Origin: Neobacillus sp. CF12
GTDB taxonomy: Bacteria; Bacillota; Bacilli; Bacillales; Cytobacillaceae
Direction of reading: 5' to 3'
Assembly (NCBI RefSeq): GCF_030348765.1
Contig: NZ_JAUCEU010000007.1
Coordinates: 186,001 to 250,000, forward strand
Length of the DNA: 64,000 nucleotides
The position numbers and the translations under genes were made by a program. The first letter of the stretch is position 1. Each line of letters starts with the position of its first letter. Below the pieces are notes generated by a model. It ran no database searches and was not told where the DNA came from. It saw nothing but the letters and a program-made list of their open reading frames with translations. Below are positions 37,938 to 47,010 of this stretch, piece after piece.

Positions 37938-39119
37938 ATGGACAAAATTGTCATTACAGGTTTTGGAGTTAAAGCACCGGGTGTCAGTAATATAGATCAA
38001 TTTAAAGAAGTTCTAGAACATGGTATCTGTACACAGGAAATACTCCATGGCCGTGGCAATAATGGCTCTAATATAGTATGTGGAGTAGTTCATGAAGATT
38101 TGGATATGATCTCTGGTCAAAATTATAAAAGGTACCCGCGTGCAGCTAAGTTGGGCATTGCAGCAGCAGAGGAGGCTTATACGATGGCCAACTTACAAAA
38201 TGATGAATTTACACGTGTTGCTGTTATCATGGGTACTTCCGGTGGAGGAATATTAGAAGCTGAAAAATTCTCTAATCATGGTAATAATCTTAAAAAAGTT
38301 CCCATTCACTATATTCCTGTAGGTGATCCGCATACAATATCTTCTGGAATCACCAAGCACCTTGGAATAAATGGACAAGCATATACCATCTCTACAGGGT
38401 GTACCGCAAGTTTAGATGCGTTAATTATGGGCAAATTATTCTTAGAAGCAGGATATGCAGACATTTGTATTGTTGGCGGCTCTGATGCTCTTCTAGGTGA
38501 TTGGATTACCTATGGATTTTTAAAGACGGGTACGATTGCCGAAAATGTAGAGATTGAACAGACCGGAGTACCCTTTTCCACGTCTCACAAAGGTTTTGTT
38601 AAATCAGAGGGTTCTGCCGTTGTGATCATGGAACGGAAAAAAGATGCAGAATCAAGAGGCGCTAAGATTTGGGGGCAAGTTGATGGGAGTGCTTCTAACA
38701 ATGAGGCTCTTCCAATGTTAAAGTCAGATACATCAGGCTGCTTAATGACATCTGCATTAAAGGACGCAATCGGTGATTGCATTCCTACTTATGTAAATAG
38801 CCAAGCGCTGGGCTTAGTACAGAATGATATGATTGAGTACATTACTCATTCGAATCTTTTTGGATCCACAGTCCCTATTACTTCTATAAAGGGAATGACC
38901 GGTCATATGTTTGGAGCAATGGGAGCTGTCCAAGTGATCACCTCGTTATTAAGTATGGAATATGGATTTATTCCACCAACCATTAAAACGAGTGGAGACG
39001 GTTTTAATGACTTGCCAATTGTCTTTGAGACGAAGTATCAAAATGTCGAAAGTGTCGCAATCACTAACCATGGGGTTAGCGGCAATAATACTTGTTTATT
39101 CATGACAAAACATAATTGA
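37938..39119 (+). CDS. Beta-ketoacyl synthase (FabF-like) lacking one catalytic His
   Basis: A 393-residue thiolase-fold ketosynthase. The nucleophile cysteine is in ISTGCTASLDAL (near residue 155), and the second histidine is kept in SIKGMTGHMFGAMGA. The usual HGTGT block that supplies the first histidine is replaced by VNSQALGLVQND, so the Cys-His-His triad is incomplete. Such changes occur in specialised ketosynthases and chain-length factors, but those usually lose the Cys. It stands alone, 10 bases before a GGDEF-EAL gene, with no acyl carrier protein nearby. AGAGG precedes the ATG. Decarboxylative condensation is doubtful. Confidence 0.85.
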   Translation: MDKIVITGFGVKAPGVSNIDQFKEVLEHGICTQEILHGRGNNGSNIVCGVVHEDLDMISGQNYKRYPRAAKLGIAAAEEAYTMANLQNDEFTRVAVIMGTSGGGILEAEKFSNHGNNLKKVPIHYIPVGDPHTISSGITKHLGINGQAYTISTGCTASLDALIMGKLFLEAGYADICIVGGSDALLGDWITYGFLKTGTIAENVEIEQTGVPFSTSHKGFVKSEGSAVVIMERKKDAESRGAKIWGQVDGSASNNEALPMLKSDTSGCLMTSALKDAIGDCIPTYVNSQALGLVQNDMIEYITHSNLFGSTVPITSIKGMTGHMFGAMGAVQVITSLLSMEYGFIPPTIKTSGDGFNDLPIVFETKYQNVESVAITNHGVSGNNTCLFMTKHN

Positions 39120-39129
39120 GGAAGAAGCA

Positions 39130-41580
39130 ATGATCTTTCTATTAATGATTTCTTTTGCATTATTTCCTTTAGCAGCTGGTATAACAACTATCTATATTTT
39201 AGGAAAAACGAAATTATCCAAGCGTTTATTTATCTTTTTTATTTTTACCTCGTTTTGGCAAATAGATGTTTCATTTTTACATGCTCGTGAATTTTTTCCT
39301 AATAGCGTTATAGAGTTTTTATTTCAGTTATTTCGTTTTGGCTCAATCATGTTGGCTCCAACTTTATTTTCCGTTATCTATACTGCGATTCAAGAAAAAC
39401 AAATGGTTGAATCTAGAATGGTAAAATATGCAGTCAATAAATTTACGGTCGTCACTCTTTATATATGGTCAACCTTTGTCTACTTGATAGGTTGGAGTCA
39501 CAAAGGTATTCAGAGCTTTGAGTTAGTAAAACCGCTGGGGTTAATAAAAGTAAGTTTCGTATATCCTGTCTATGGCGATTGGGCATGGATCTTTAACTTT
39601 CATACAATTATGTTCATGATTATTACTGTAATTTCCTTTTCAATAAGTAAAAAACTGAAGGATTCTGAAACAAGAACGTTTATCCTTTATTTTATTAACA
39701 TTGCAACAGTTGGATATTGTATTGGTTTTTTAAATATGATAAAAAGCTATCTGTTATTACCAAGCAGCATCGCTGTTATGTTTTTATCGATTGGGATTCT
39801 CATCCCTGTTATTAGAATGCACCAAAAGATTGTTACAAAGATGAATAATGCACTTTTAGATCAAAAAGAATTTCTTCATAAAATCATTGATCTGAATCCC
39901 AGTTATATCTATGCAAAAAGTCAGGATGGAAAATATACTTTAACCAATCAAGCTTATGGTTTATTATTTGGGGTGAATTCCGAAGAACTGATCGGAAATG
40001 AGGAAATGAATTATAATCCGGATTTGGATATGGCAATGAAGAATGTATATATTGATTATGAGGTATTAACAACCTTAGCAGAAAAGCATATACCGGAAAA
40101 TGAAATCATCGATGCACAGGGAAATAAAAGGTGGATCCAAACGGTTAAACTGCCAATTGTTTCATCTAGAAATAAACAAGTCCTTACTGTTGCGACGGAT
40201 ATTACACAGCGAAAAATCAATGAAAAAAGGCGAGAGTGGGAAGCACTTCATGATCCTCTCACCGGATTACCGAATCGACGGGCATTTCATCAAGATTTAA
40301 TCGAAAGAATGAAAACAGCTAAATTGAATAAAGAGAATGTAGCTGTCATATTTCTAGACTTAGATCGTTTTAAAATTATTAACGACACCCTCAATCACGA
40401 AAATGGGGATCTTCTCCTAAAGAAGGTAGCAGAACGGTTAAGTAATGCAGATGATAAAAGGGTGACCGATTTTTCAGTATATCGACTGGGCGGGGACGAG
40501 TTTACCTTTATTTTATACAGTGTAACGAAGGAAGAGACAATCATTTTTGTAAAAAGAATGTTAAATTTATTTAAGAAATCATTTACACTAGGAGATCATG
40601 AACTATTTGTCACTTCCAGTTTGGGAATCAGTATGTATCCAATGGATGGTGATCACCCAGATGTATTAATTAAAAATGCCGATATTGCGATGTATTCTTC
40701 CAAAGAATCGGGACGAAATTCTTACTCCTTCTTTACCGAGGAGATGAATGAGGATTATCAGAAAAAAATGATATTAGAAAAAGCTCTTCGAAAAGCATTA
40801 CATTCTAATGAGCATAAGCTTGTTTATCAACCAAAAATTGATATTGAATCGAACAACATCATTGGTATGGAAGCATTAGTAAGATGGGAGAGTTCTGAAT
40901 TAGGAATGATTTCACCTGCTGAATTTATTCCATTAGCAGAAGAAACTGGTATCATATTACCGCTGGGTGAATGGGTTCTGAAATCAGCATGTCTTCAAAA
41001 TAAGATTTGGCAAGATATGGGGTACACTCCTATTCCAGTATCTGTAAATATCTCAATGCGCCAATTTTATGAAGAGGACTTTGTAGAATCTGTTCGGAAG
41101 ATCTTAAAAGAAACAAATCTTGATGCCCGCTATCTAGATTTAGAAATAACGGAGAGTATTTCGATGGCGAACATCAATTCTGTGATTTCTACGCTTGATG
41201 AGTTAAAGACAATGGGGATTTCGATTTCAATAGATGATTTTGGAACAGGATATTCCTCATTAAGTTATCTGAAAAAGTTTCCCATTAATAATCTAAAAAT
41301 TGACCGTTCTTTTGTAAGAGATATTACATGCAATACTGAAAATCGAGCCATTGTAAAAACGATTATTTCAATGGCCAATAATTTAAATCTTGATGTGATT
41401 GCGGAAGGCGTTGAGACGGAAGAGGAGTTAACCTTCCTAAAATCAAATGGCTGTATGGTTGTACAGGGATATCTGTTCAGTCCTCCGATATCGGGTGAAG
41501 AATTTGAAAGAACCTTCTTAGAGCGACACCATGAACCTGCAAGAACATACGATAAAAAGAAAGGGCGGACAGTATTTTAA
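39130..41580 (+). CDS. Membrane GGDEF-EAL protein with PAS domain (cyclic-di-GMP turnover)
   Basis: An 816-residue protein. Residues 1-235 contain about seven membrane spans, resembling the 7TM input module of some histidine kinases. A PAS domain follows (about 250-365, FLHKIIDLNPSYIYAKS), then GGDEF (RLGGDEF near 455, intact cyclase signature) and EAL (EALVRW near 580, with DDFGTGYSS and KIDRSFV, intact metal and catalytic residues). It may both make and degrade cyclic-di-GMP. GAGGAAG precedes ATG 39130. It is likely co-transcribed with the ketosynthase-like gene. Confidence 0.93.
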   Translation: MIFLLMISFALFPLAAGITTIYILGKTKLSKRLFIFFIFTSFWQIDVSFLHAREFFPNSVIEFLFQLFRFGSIMLAPTLFSVIYTAIQEKQMVESRMVKYAVNKFTVVTLYIWSTFVYLIGWSHKGIQSFELVKPLGLIKVSFVYPVYGDWAWIFNFHTIMFMIITVISFSISKKLKDSETRTFILYFINIATVGYCIGFLNMIKSYLLLPSSIAVMFLSIGILIPVIRMHQKIVTKMNNALLDQKEFLHKIIDLNPSYIYAKSQDGKYTLTNQAYGLLFGVNSEELIGNEEMNYNPDLDMAMKNVYIDYEVLTTLAEKHIPENEIIDAQGNKRWIQTVKLPIVSSRNKQVLTVATDITQRKINEKRREWEALHDPLTGLPNRRAFHQDLIERMKTAKLNKENVAVIFLDLDRFKIINDTLNHENGDLLLKKVAERLSNADDKRVTDFSVYRLGGDEFTFILYSVTKEETIIFVKRMLNLFKKSFTLGDHELFVTSSLGISMYPMDGDHPDVLIKNADIAMYSSKESGRNSYSFFTEEMNEDYQKKMILEKALRKALHSNEHKLVYQPKIDIESNNIIGMEALVRWESSELGMISPAEFIPLAEETGIILPLGEWVLKSACLQNKIWQDMGYTPIPVSVNISMRQFYEEDFVESVRKILKETNLDARYLDLEITESISMANINSVISTLDELKTMGISISIDDFGTGYSSLSYLKKFPINNLKIDRSFVRDITCNTENRAIVKTIISMANNLNLDVIAEGVETEEELTFLKSNGCMVVQGYLFSPPISGEEFERTFLERHHEPARTYDKKKGRTVF

Positions 41581-41591
41581 ACTGTTCGCCC
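41563..41591 (+). terminator. Hairpin overlapping the stop of the GGDEF-EAL gene
   Basis: GGGCGGACAGT (41563-41573) pairs with ACTGTTCGCCC (41581-41591) with one G-T pair. The T-run behind it is weak. Confidence 0.55.
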
Positions 41592-41750
41592 TAATTGTTT
41601 ATACGATTGATGTATTCAAAAATCCCCACAATATTTTTTTGAGTGTAGGAGATTCTTTTATATAGAAAAGAAGGGAGTCTTTTTACTTGCTATTTAAGTT
41701 ATTTGTACCTATTGAGGTAAGTCGGTAAAGAATATGTATCCAATATTATA

Positions 41751-41799
41751 TTGACAAGAATAAATGATGCTCTTACAATTGAAAATGATTATCAACATC
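41751..41799 (+). promoter_or_regulatory. Sigma-A promoter with overlapping Fur box
   Basis: TTGACA (41751-41756) and TACAAT (41774-41779) are separated by 17 bases. TGAAAATGATTATCA (41780-41794) follows directly and differs from the 7-1-7 Fur consensus TGATAATNATTATCA at one position; over 41781-41799 it matches 15 of 19 classic Fur-box positions. Fur bound here would block transcription of the importer operon when iron is plentiful. Confidence 0.8.
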
Positions 41800-41816
41800 A
41801 ATTAGGGGGCTCCTAC

Positions 41817-43442
41817 ATGTTTAATGCAATAAATAATCGGAATATTTTATTAACAACTATCTTTATTTTCCTCTTATCAACAGTATTACTTGGTTGTACA
41901 AATGCTAGTGATGATGCTACAACGTCAAAAGACGATAATGGAAATATGCTTACCATCGCATGGCCAAGGGATGTGGGTGCGATGAATCCACATGTTTATA
42001 ATCCTTCACAATTATTTGCTCAATCGATGGTATATGAACCGTTAATAAGTTACGGGAATGGCGGAGAGCTAAAGCCGAATTTGGCAGAATCATGGGACAT
42101 ATCTTCCGACGGAAAAGAATATACATTTCATCTTCGTCAAGATGCGAAGTTTTCTGATGGAACAAGCTTTAATGCAGATATAGTGAAAAAGAATTTTGAT
42201 ACTGTGTTGAACCATATGGAATTACATAGCTGGTTAGGATTTCTTTCGAAAATAGCTAGTACGGAGGTAATCGACGAATATACGTTTAAAATGACATTAA
42301 CGGAAGCCTATTATCCAACAATTCAGGAGTTAGCTGTTGTTCGACCAGTTCGTTTCTTGGGTGAAGCTGGATTCCCTGCAGATGGTGATACCTCAAAAGG
42401 TGTCGTAGAAGCGGTTGGTACAGGTCCGTGGATTTTGGAAGAGTATAAACAGGATGAATATGCGATTTTCAAACGAAATGAAAATTATTGGGGAGAACTT
42501 CCAGAAGTAGAAAAAATAAAAGTGAAAGTCATTCCTGATGCAGAAACGAGAGTACTAGCGTTTGAAAAAGGGGAGTTAGACTTAATTTATGGAGAAGGTG
42601 TCATCAGTTTAGATGCTTTCAAACAATTGGAATCCACTGGTGAATATGAAACTACTATTTCTGAACCAGTTGCTACGAGACAGCTTGTTATAAATACAAC
42701 GAGAGAACAACTTTCAGATGAACGTGTTCGCCAAGCATTACATTATGGATTTAATAAGGAAGCAATGGTAAAAGGAATCACTTCTGGACTAGAAGAAGCA
42801 GCAGATAATATTATACCAACAAACTTGCCTTATACTTCAGATATTGATGTGAAGGTCATTGACCATAATGTTAAAAAAGCAGAAGCGTTATTAGACGAAG
42901 CGGGTTGGACACTTCCTAAGGGGAAAAGTGTTCGTGAAAAAGATGGACAGCCGCTTGAAATTGAGATGATGTACGATTCAGCAGAATCCATTCAAAAAGC
43001 AATGGCAGAAACGCTGCAATCCGAGTGGGCAGCCATTGGTGTAAAATTAAATATTGTTGGAGTAGAGCTTGCGGTTCAAGTTCAAAGATTTAAAGATAAT
43101 GAATTTGATATTAATTTCTTTAGTAACTATGGTGCTCCATATGACCCGCATACATTTATTAATATTGTGGCAAAAGAAGGCTTTGGATTTAATGAAGCCA
43201 TTTCAGCTTATCCGAACAAAGCGGAAATACTCAAACAAATTGCACTGATTCCGCAGACAACGGACGTAGCAGAACGTCAACAGCTTTACACATCTGTTTT
43301 AACATCACTACAAGAGCAGGGAGCCATTCTTCCTATCTCATATATTAAGAAAACAGCAATTTATCAAAAAGATGTCACGAACTTCAATTTCTCTGCGAAT
43401 CGTGACGAAAATCCATTCACAGGAATTAGCATTAAGCAGTAA
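41817..43442 (+). CDS. nikA: Nickel/metallophore-type ABC transporter binding lipoprotein (NikA-like)
   Basis: A 541-residue family 5 solute-binding protein. Signal peptide with lipobox LLGC (Cys27) anchors it outside the membrane. MVYEPLISYG, LAESWDISSDGKEYTFHLR and the FNADIVKKNFD block are typical of NikA/CntA proteins. ATG 41817 follows GGGGG; TTG 41751 is actually the -35 element. First gene of a five-gene importer operon preceded by a Fur box. The cargo could be Ni, Co or a metal-chelator complex; Fur control favours an iron-linked or metallophore role. Confidence 0.88.
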   Translation: MFNAINNRNILLTTIFIFLLSTVLLGCTNASDDATTSKDDNGNMLTIAWPRDVGAMNPHVYNPSQLFAQSMVYEPLISYGNGGELKPNLAESWDISSDGKEYTFHLRQDAKFSDGTSFNADIVKKNFDTVLNHMELHSWLGFLSKIASTEVIDEYTFKMTLTEAYYPTIQELAVVRPVRFLGEAGFPADGDTSKGVVEAVGTGPWILEEYKQDEYAIFKRNENYWGELPEVEKIKVKVIPDAETRVLAFEKGELDLIYGEGVISLDAFKQLESTGEYETTISEPVATRQLVINTTREQLSDERVRQALHYGFNKEAMVKGITSGLEEAADNIIPTNLPYTSDIDVKVIDHNVKKAEALLDEAGWTLPKGKSVREKDGQPLEIEMMYDSAESIQKAMAETLQSEWAAIGVKLNIVGVELAVQVQRFKDNEFDINFFSNYGAPYDPHTFINIVAKEGFGFNEAISAYPNKAEILKQIALIPQTTDVAERQQLYTSVLTSLQEQGAILPISYIKKTAIYQKDVTNFNFSANRDENPFTGISIKQ

Positions 43443-43459
43443 GCAGGTAGGAGGCTTTT

Positions 43460-44404
43460 ATGGGCACTTATATAATAAAACGAATAATGTCCATTATCCC
43501 GGTTTTTCTTTTGGCTGCACTTCTAACGACTGGGATGATTCACCTATCACCAGTGGATCCGGCCGAGGCCTATTTAACAGCGGCTCATATTGAACAAACG
43601 GATGAAATTTTGGCCCAGAAAAGGCATGAGTTTGGTTTAGACCAACCATTCTTCATGCAATATATAAACTCTATTATAAAGATATGCCAACTTGATTTTG
43701 GAATATCTTATGTTTCGAATAAGCCTGTTTGGGATGAGGTTATTCACCGATTACCAGCGACAATGCAGCTAGCTTTAGCGAGTTTATTCATAGCTGTGCT
43801 TGTCAGTGTTCCTCTCGGTTTCATGGCAGGAGTAAAGAAAAGCAGCTTTATAGATCATTTTAGTCGCATCCTTTCCTTTTTCGGGGCATCGATTCCATCT
43901 TTTTGGCTAGGTTATTTATTGATTTTTTTCTTTTCTGTCAAATTGGATCTTTTCCCAGTCGAGGGGATTGGGACTTGGCTGCATCTTGTTCTTCCTTCCA
44001 TTACATTGGCTCTACCTTTAATTGCGATGTATACAAGATTGTTGCGGGCTAGCATTCTTGAAAACCTTCAAGAGCCCTATGTACTTTTCGCAAGGACAAG
44101 AGGGATAAAAGAAAAAACCATTATGGCCAAGCATATCTTAAGAATTACCATTTCCCCGATGATTACAGGTTTGGGGATGAATCTTGGGAAACTTCTGACT
44201 GGAACGATTATCGTGGAGACCGTTTTTTCTTGGCCTGGGTATGGCCGTTATTTTATTGAAGCGATTTTTAACCGCGATATACCAATCATTCAATGCTATG
44301 TACTAATTGCCGCTAGTTTATTTATCCTTAGCAACCTAATGGTGGATCTGATTCAAATGTATATTGACCCGCGCATTTCCAGGAAAGAAGGTCAACAACG
44401 ATGA
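43460..44404 (+). CDS. nikB: ABC transporter permease, NikB-like
   Basis: A 314-residue membrane protein with about six spans, of the DppB/OppB/NikB permease family. It has the N-terminal MGTYIIKRIMSIIPV segment typical of these permeases and an EAA-type loop around YVLFARTRGIKEKTI. It lies 17 bases after the binding protein and overlaps the next permease by the ATGA at 44401-44404. Forms the channel with NikC. The symbol is by family and gene order. Confidence 0.88.
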   Translation: MGTYIIKRIMSIIPVFLLAALLTTGMIHLSPVDPAEAYLTAAHIEQTDEILAQKRHEFGLDQPFFMQYINSIIKICQLDFGISYVSNKPVWDEVIHRLPATMQLALASLFIAVLVSVPLGFMAGVKKSSFIDHFSRILSFFGASIPSFWLGYLLIFFFSVKLDLFPVEGIGTWLHLVLPSITLALPLIAMYTRLLRASILENLQEPYVLFARTRGIKEKTIMAKHILRITISPMITGLGMNLGKLLTGTIIVETVFSWPGYGRYFIEAIFNRDIPIIQCYVLIAASLFILSNLMVDLIQMYIDPRISRKEGQQR

Positions 44405-45234
44405 TAACCAGTTTACGCAGGGTATTGATAAGTCAAAAAGTGATTCCGATATGTGCCATTATATTAGGAATTCTTTTTATCATTACGATTTTGGCTCCCT
44501 GGATTGCGCCCAATGATCCAATTGCGGTCAATTTAGCTTTTAAACTACAGACTCCATCCTGGGAATTCCCATTAGGAACTGATCATCTGGGAAGATGTAA
44601 CTTATCAAGACTTTTATATGGGGGCCGAATATCTTTAGGCTTTGCTATGCTCATTTTCATTTCGTCTTTAACGATTGGTTTAATAATTGGAACCTTTTCT
44701 GGATATAAGGGCGGATGGGTGGATCAGGTTTTGATGAGATTTTGTGATGGTGTGATGGCTTTTCCTAGTCTTATCCTTATACTTGGACTGGTTGGTATTT
44801 TCGGTCCTGGACTTTCGCAGGTCATTTTAGCGCTGATGCTTGTGCAATGGGTCTATTACGCGAGAATGTTCCGAGGAATGGTACTTAGTCTGAAAGAACA
44901 AAACTTTATTGCCGCTGCGAAAATAAGCGGGTCTTCTCAATGGAAGATTATTAAAAATCATATTGTCCCAAATGTACTCCCACCACTTGTCGTCATGGGT
45001 ACATTAGAAATGGGTTGGGCGATCATGGATATATCTGCTATGTCGTTTCTTGGTTTAGGAGTACAACCGCCTACACCAGAATGGGGAGCGATGATTCACG
45101 AAGGAAAGTCGTATATTCGGACGAATCCTGAATTAATGCTTTATCCAGGTTTGATGATTATGCTCGTGATTGTGACCTTCAATTTATTGGGCGAAGCGTT
45201 ATCCGAACGGTACGGTGTCAAACGTCGATTTTAA
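44401..45234 (+). CDS. nikC: ABC transporter permease, NikC-like
   Basis: A 277-residue permease of the DppC/OppC/NikC type with about six spans. LGTDHLGRCNLSRLLYGGRI near residue 60 is the signature of the N-terminal periplasmic loop, and FIAAAKISGSSQWKIIKNH the EAA loop that contacts the ATPases. Coupled to nikB by a 4-base overlap. Intact and of normal length. Confidence 0.88.
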   Translation: MITSLRRVLISQKVIPICAIILGILFIITILAPWIAPNDPIAVNLAFKLQTPSWEFPLGTDHLGRCNLSRLLYGGRISLGFAMLIFISSLTIGLIIGTFSGYKGGWVDQVLMRFCDGVMAFPSLILILGLVGIFGPGLSQVILALMLVQWVYYARMFRGMVLSLKEQNFIAAAKISGSSQWKIIKNHIVPNVLPPLVVMGTLEMGWAIMDISAMSFLGLGVQPPTPEWGAMIHEGKSYIRTNPELMLYPGLMIMLVIVTFNLLGEALSERYGVKRRF

Positions 45235-45246
45235 AAAGGAATGAGA

Positions 45247-46077
45247 ATGTTGGGTTCAAAACAGTCGAATGTGTTACAAGTGAGAGATTTACATGTACAG
45301 GTAAAAACAAAAGATGGTTCTACCCAGCTTGTTGAGGATATCAATTTTGAACTAAAGCATGGGGAAGTACTGGGTCTTGTTGGGGAAAGTGGATGCGGTA
45401 AAACTGTTACGAGTATGTCGATTCTTCAGCTTCTCAATCGGAAAACGACCACGATTGAAGGCAGTATCAATTTACTTGGACGAGAATTGAACGGTTTAGG
45501 TGAGAAAGAAATGCGTGAAATCCGTGGCAAGGATATCGCCTTTATTATGCAAAATCCGATGAATGCTTTTACGCCTGTTTTTACGATTGGTCATCAATTT
45601 ATTGAAACGATTCGTTCACACACAAAATGGAATAAAAAACAAGCCACAGAGCTGGCGATTGAGGCATTGCAACATGTGAATTTATCAGATCCTGTTAAAC
45701 TATTAAAAAACTATCCTTTTCAATTGAGCGGTGGCATGCTTCAACGGGTCATGATTGCCATTGCCGCCTGCTTACATCCAGCCGTTATCATAGCCGATGA
45801 ACCAACAACCGCATTGGATGTAAATAATCAAAAGAAAGTGCTGTACCACTTAGATAAAATTCGATCTGATTATGGGTCTGCCATATTATTAATATCCCAT
45901 GATCTCGGGGTTATTTCCGAAATGGCAGATGAAGTTGCTGTTATGCAGAATGGCCGAATCGTAGAAAAAGCCAATGTGTTCCAACTATTTGATCAGCCAC
46001 AGCATGAGTATACAAAAAAACTATTAAATGCACGTTCTAAATTACATTTAGATGAATCTGTCATTCATTTGGCTTGA
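45247..46077 (+). CDS. nikD: ABC transporter ATP-binding protein, NikD-like
   Basis: A 276-residue ATPase of the oligopeptide/nickel family. Walker A GESGCGKT near 42, signature LSGGMLQRV near 162, Walker B VIIADEPTTALD near 183 and the switch histidine in LLISHDLG. ATG 45247 is preferred over ATG 45241 because AAGGA at 45235-45239 is too close to the latter. Works with the NikE-like ATPase as a heterodimer. The C-terminal oligopeptide extension with the iron-sulfur cysteines of OppD/DppD is shortened. Confidence 0.88.
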   Translation: MLGSKQSNVLQVRDLHVQVKTKDGSTQLVEDINFELKHGEVLGLVGESGCGKTVTSMSILQLLNRKTTTIEGSINLLGRELNGLGEKEMREIRGKDIAFIMQNPMNAFTPVFTIGHQFIETIRSHTKWNKKQATELAIEALQHVNLSDPVKLLKNYPFQLSGGMLQRVMIAIAACLHPAVIIADEPTTALDVNNQKKVLYHLDKIRSDYGSAILLISHDLGVISEMADEVAVMQNGRIVEKANVFQLFDQPQHEYTKKLLNARSKLHLDESVIHLA

Positions 46078-46105
46078 CCTAGGCATCGATAAGGGGTGAA
46101 AAAAA

Positions 46106-46915
46106 ATGAGTTTATTACAAGTAAATAAAGTAACTCATAGCTATGGATCCCGAACGGTTTTCAACTGGAAACACCGTTCAAAAAATATACTTTCCGACAT
46201 TTCTATCTGTATTGAGGAAGGAACCTGCTTAGGATTGCTTGGTTCGAGTGGTGCTGGTAAAAGTACATTAGGAAGAGTGATTCTTGGTCTAGAACGACCA
46301 CAATATGGTCAGGTCCTTTTTCAAGGACAGGATATATATACGGCAGATAAGCAAATCCGTCAAAAAATTCGTCGTGATCTACAGGCTGTCTTTCAGGACT
46401 CATATTCATCGGTCAACCCTCGAATGACAGCCGAACGAATTATTGCAGAGCCGCTAGAAAACTATGAAAAGCTCACAGTTGCTGAGCAAAAAAGAACCGT
46501 TATTGAATTATTAGAAAGAGTAGGGCTAAGTGAAGCGGACTTAAAAAAATACCCCAATCAATTTAGCGGTGGGCAATTGCAAAGAATCAATATCGCAAGG
46601 GCCATCTCACTCAAGCCAAAACTGATTGTTTTAGATGAATCTGTCAGTAGCCTTGATATGGTGAATCAAACTCTTATTTTAGAATTACTAAAGGAATTAA
46701 AAGCAAACTTCGGCTTATCCTATCTCTTTATTACACATGATATTAAAGCTGCCTATACGATTAGTGATCGCGTAGGTGTACTAGAAAAAGGAAAATTGGT
46801 CGAGCTTTACGATGACAAAAAACAGTTCCTTACATCAAAACATCCTGTAGTAAATGAGATGAGAGATTCAATGCTGGCAGAGCACCCACGTTTTCGTTCT
46901 GTTAGACGTGTTTAA
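46106..46915 (+). CDS. nikE: ABC transporter ATP-binding protein, NikE-like
   Basis: A 269-residue ATPase. Walker A GSSGAGKSTLG near 47, Q-loop VFQDSYSSVNPR near 95, signature FSGGQLQRI near 153, Walker B LIVLDESVSSLD near 175. The Asp-Glu-Ser form of Walker B is usual in NikE. Spacing of 28 bases from nikD and an A-rich leader with AAGGGG. Last gene of the importer; the hairpin at 46942 follows. Confidence 0.88.
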   Translation: MSLLQVNKVTHSYGSRTVFNWKHRSKNILSDISICIEEGTCLGLLGSSGAGKSTLGRVILGLERPQYGQVLFQGQDIYTADKQIRQKIRRDLQAVFQDSYSSVNPRMTAERIIAEPLENYEKLTVAEQKRTVIELLERVGLSEADLKKYPNQFSGGQLQRINIARAISLKPKLIVLDESVSSLDMVNQTLILELLKELKANFGLSYLFITHDIKAAYTISDRVGVLEKGKLVELYDDKKQFLTSKHPVVNEMRDSMLAEHPRFRSVRRV

Positions 46916-46941
46916 TTTATTATTATTTACACTTTTCGAAT

Positions 46942-46974
46942 GCCTCGATTTCAATTTTAAAAATCGGGGCTATT
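46942..46974 (+). terminator. Terminator of the nik-type operon
   Basis: GCCTCGATTT (46942-46951) pairs with AAATCGGGGC (46961-46970) with one G-T pair, followed by a T-rich stretch. Confidence 0.65.
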
Positions 46975-47010
46975 CTGTTTATTTGAAAGGATAGGAGGAG
47001 GAAATTCGTA

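Noticed and set aside
41751..41816. N-terminal extension of the NikA-like protein from TTG 41751
   Set aside because: This TTG is the first part of the -35 box TTGACA, and the extension would destroy the lipoprotein signal peptide.
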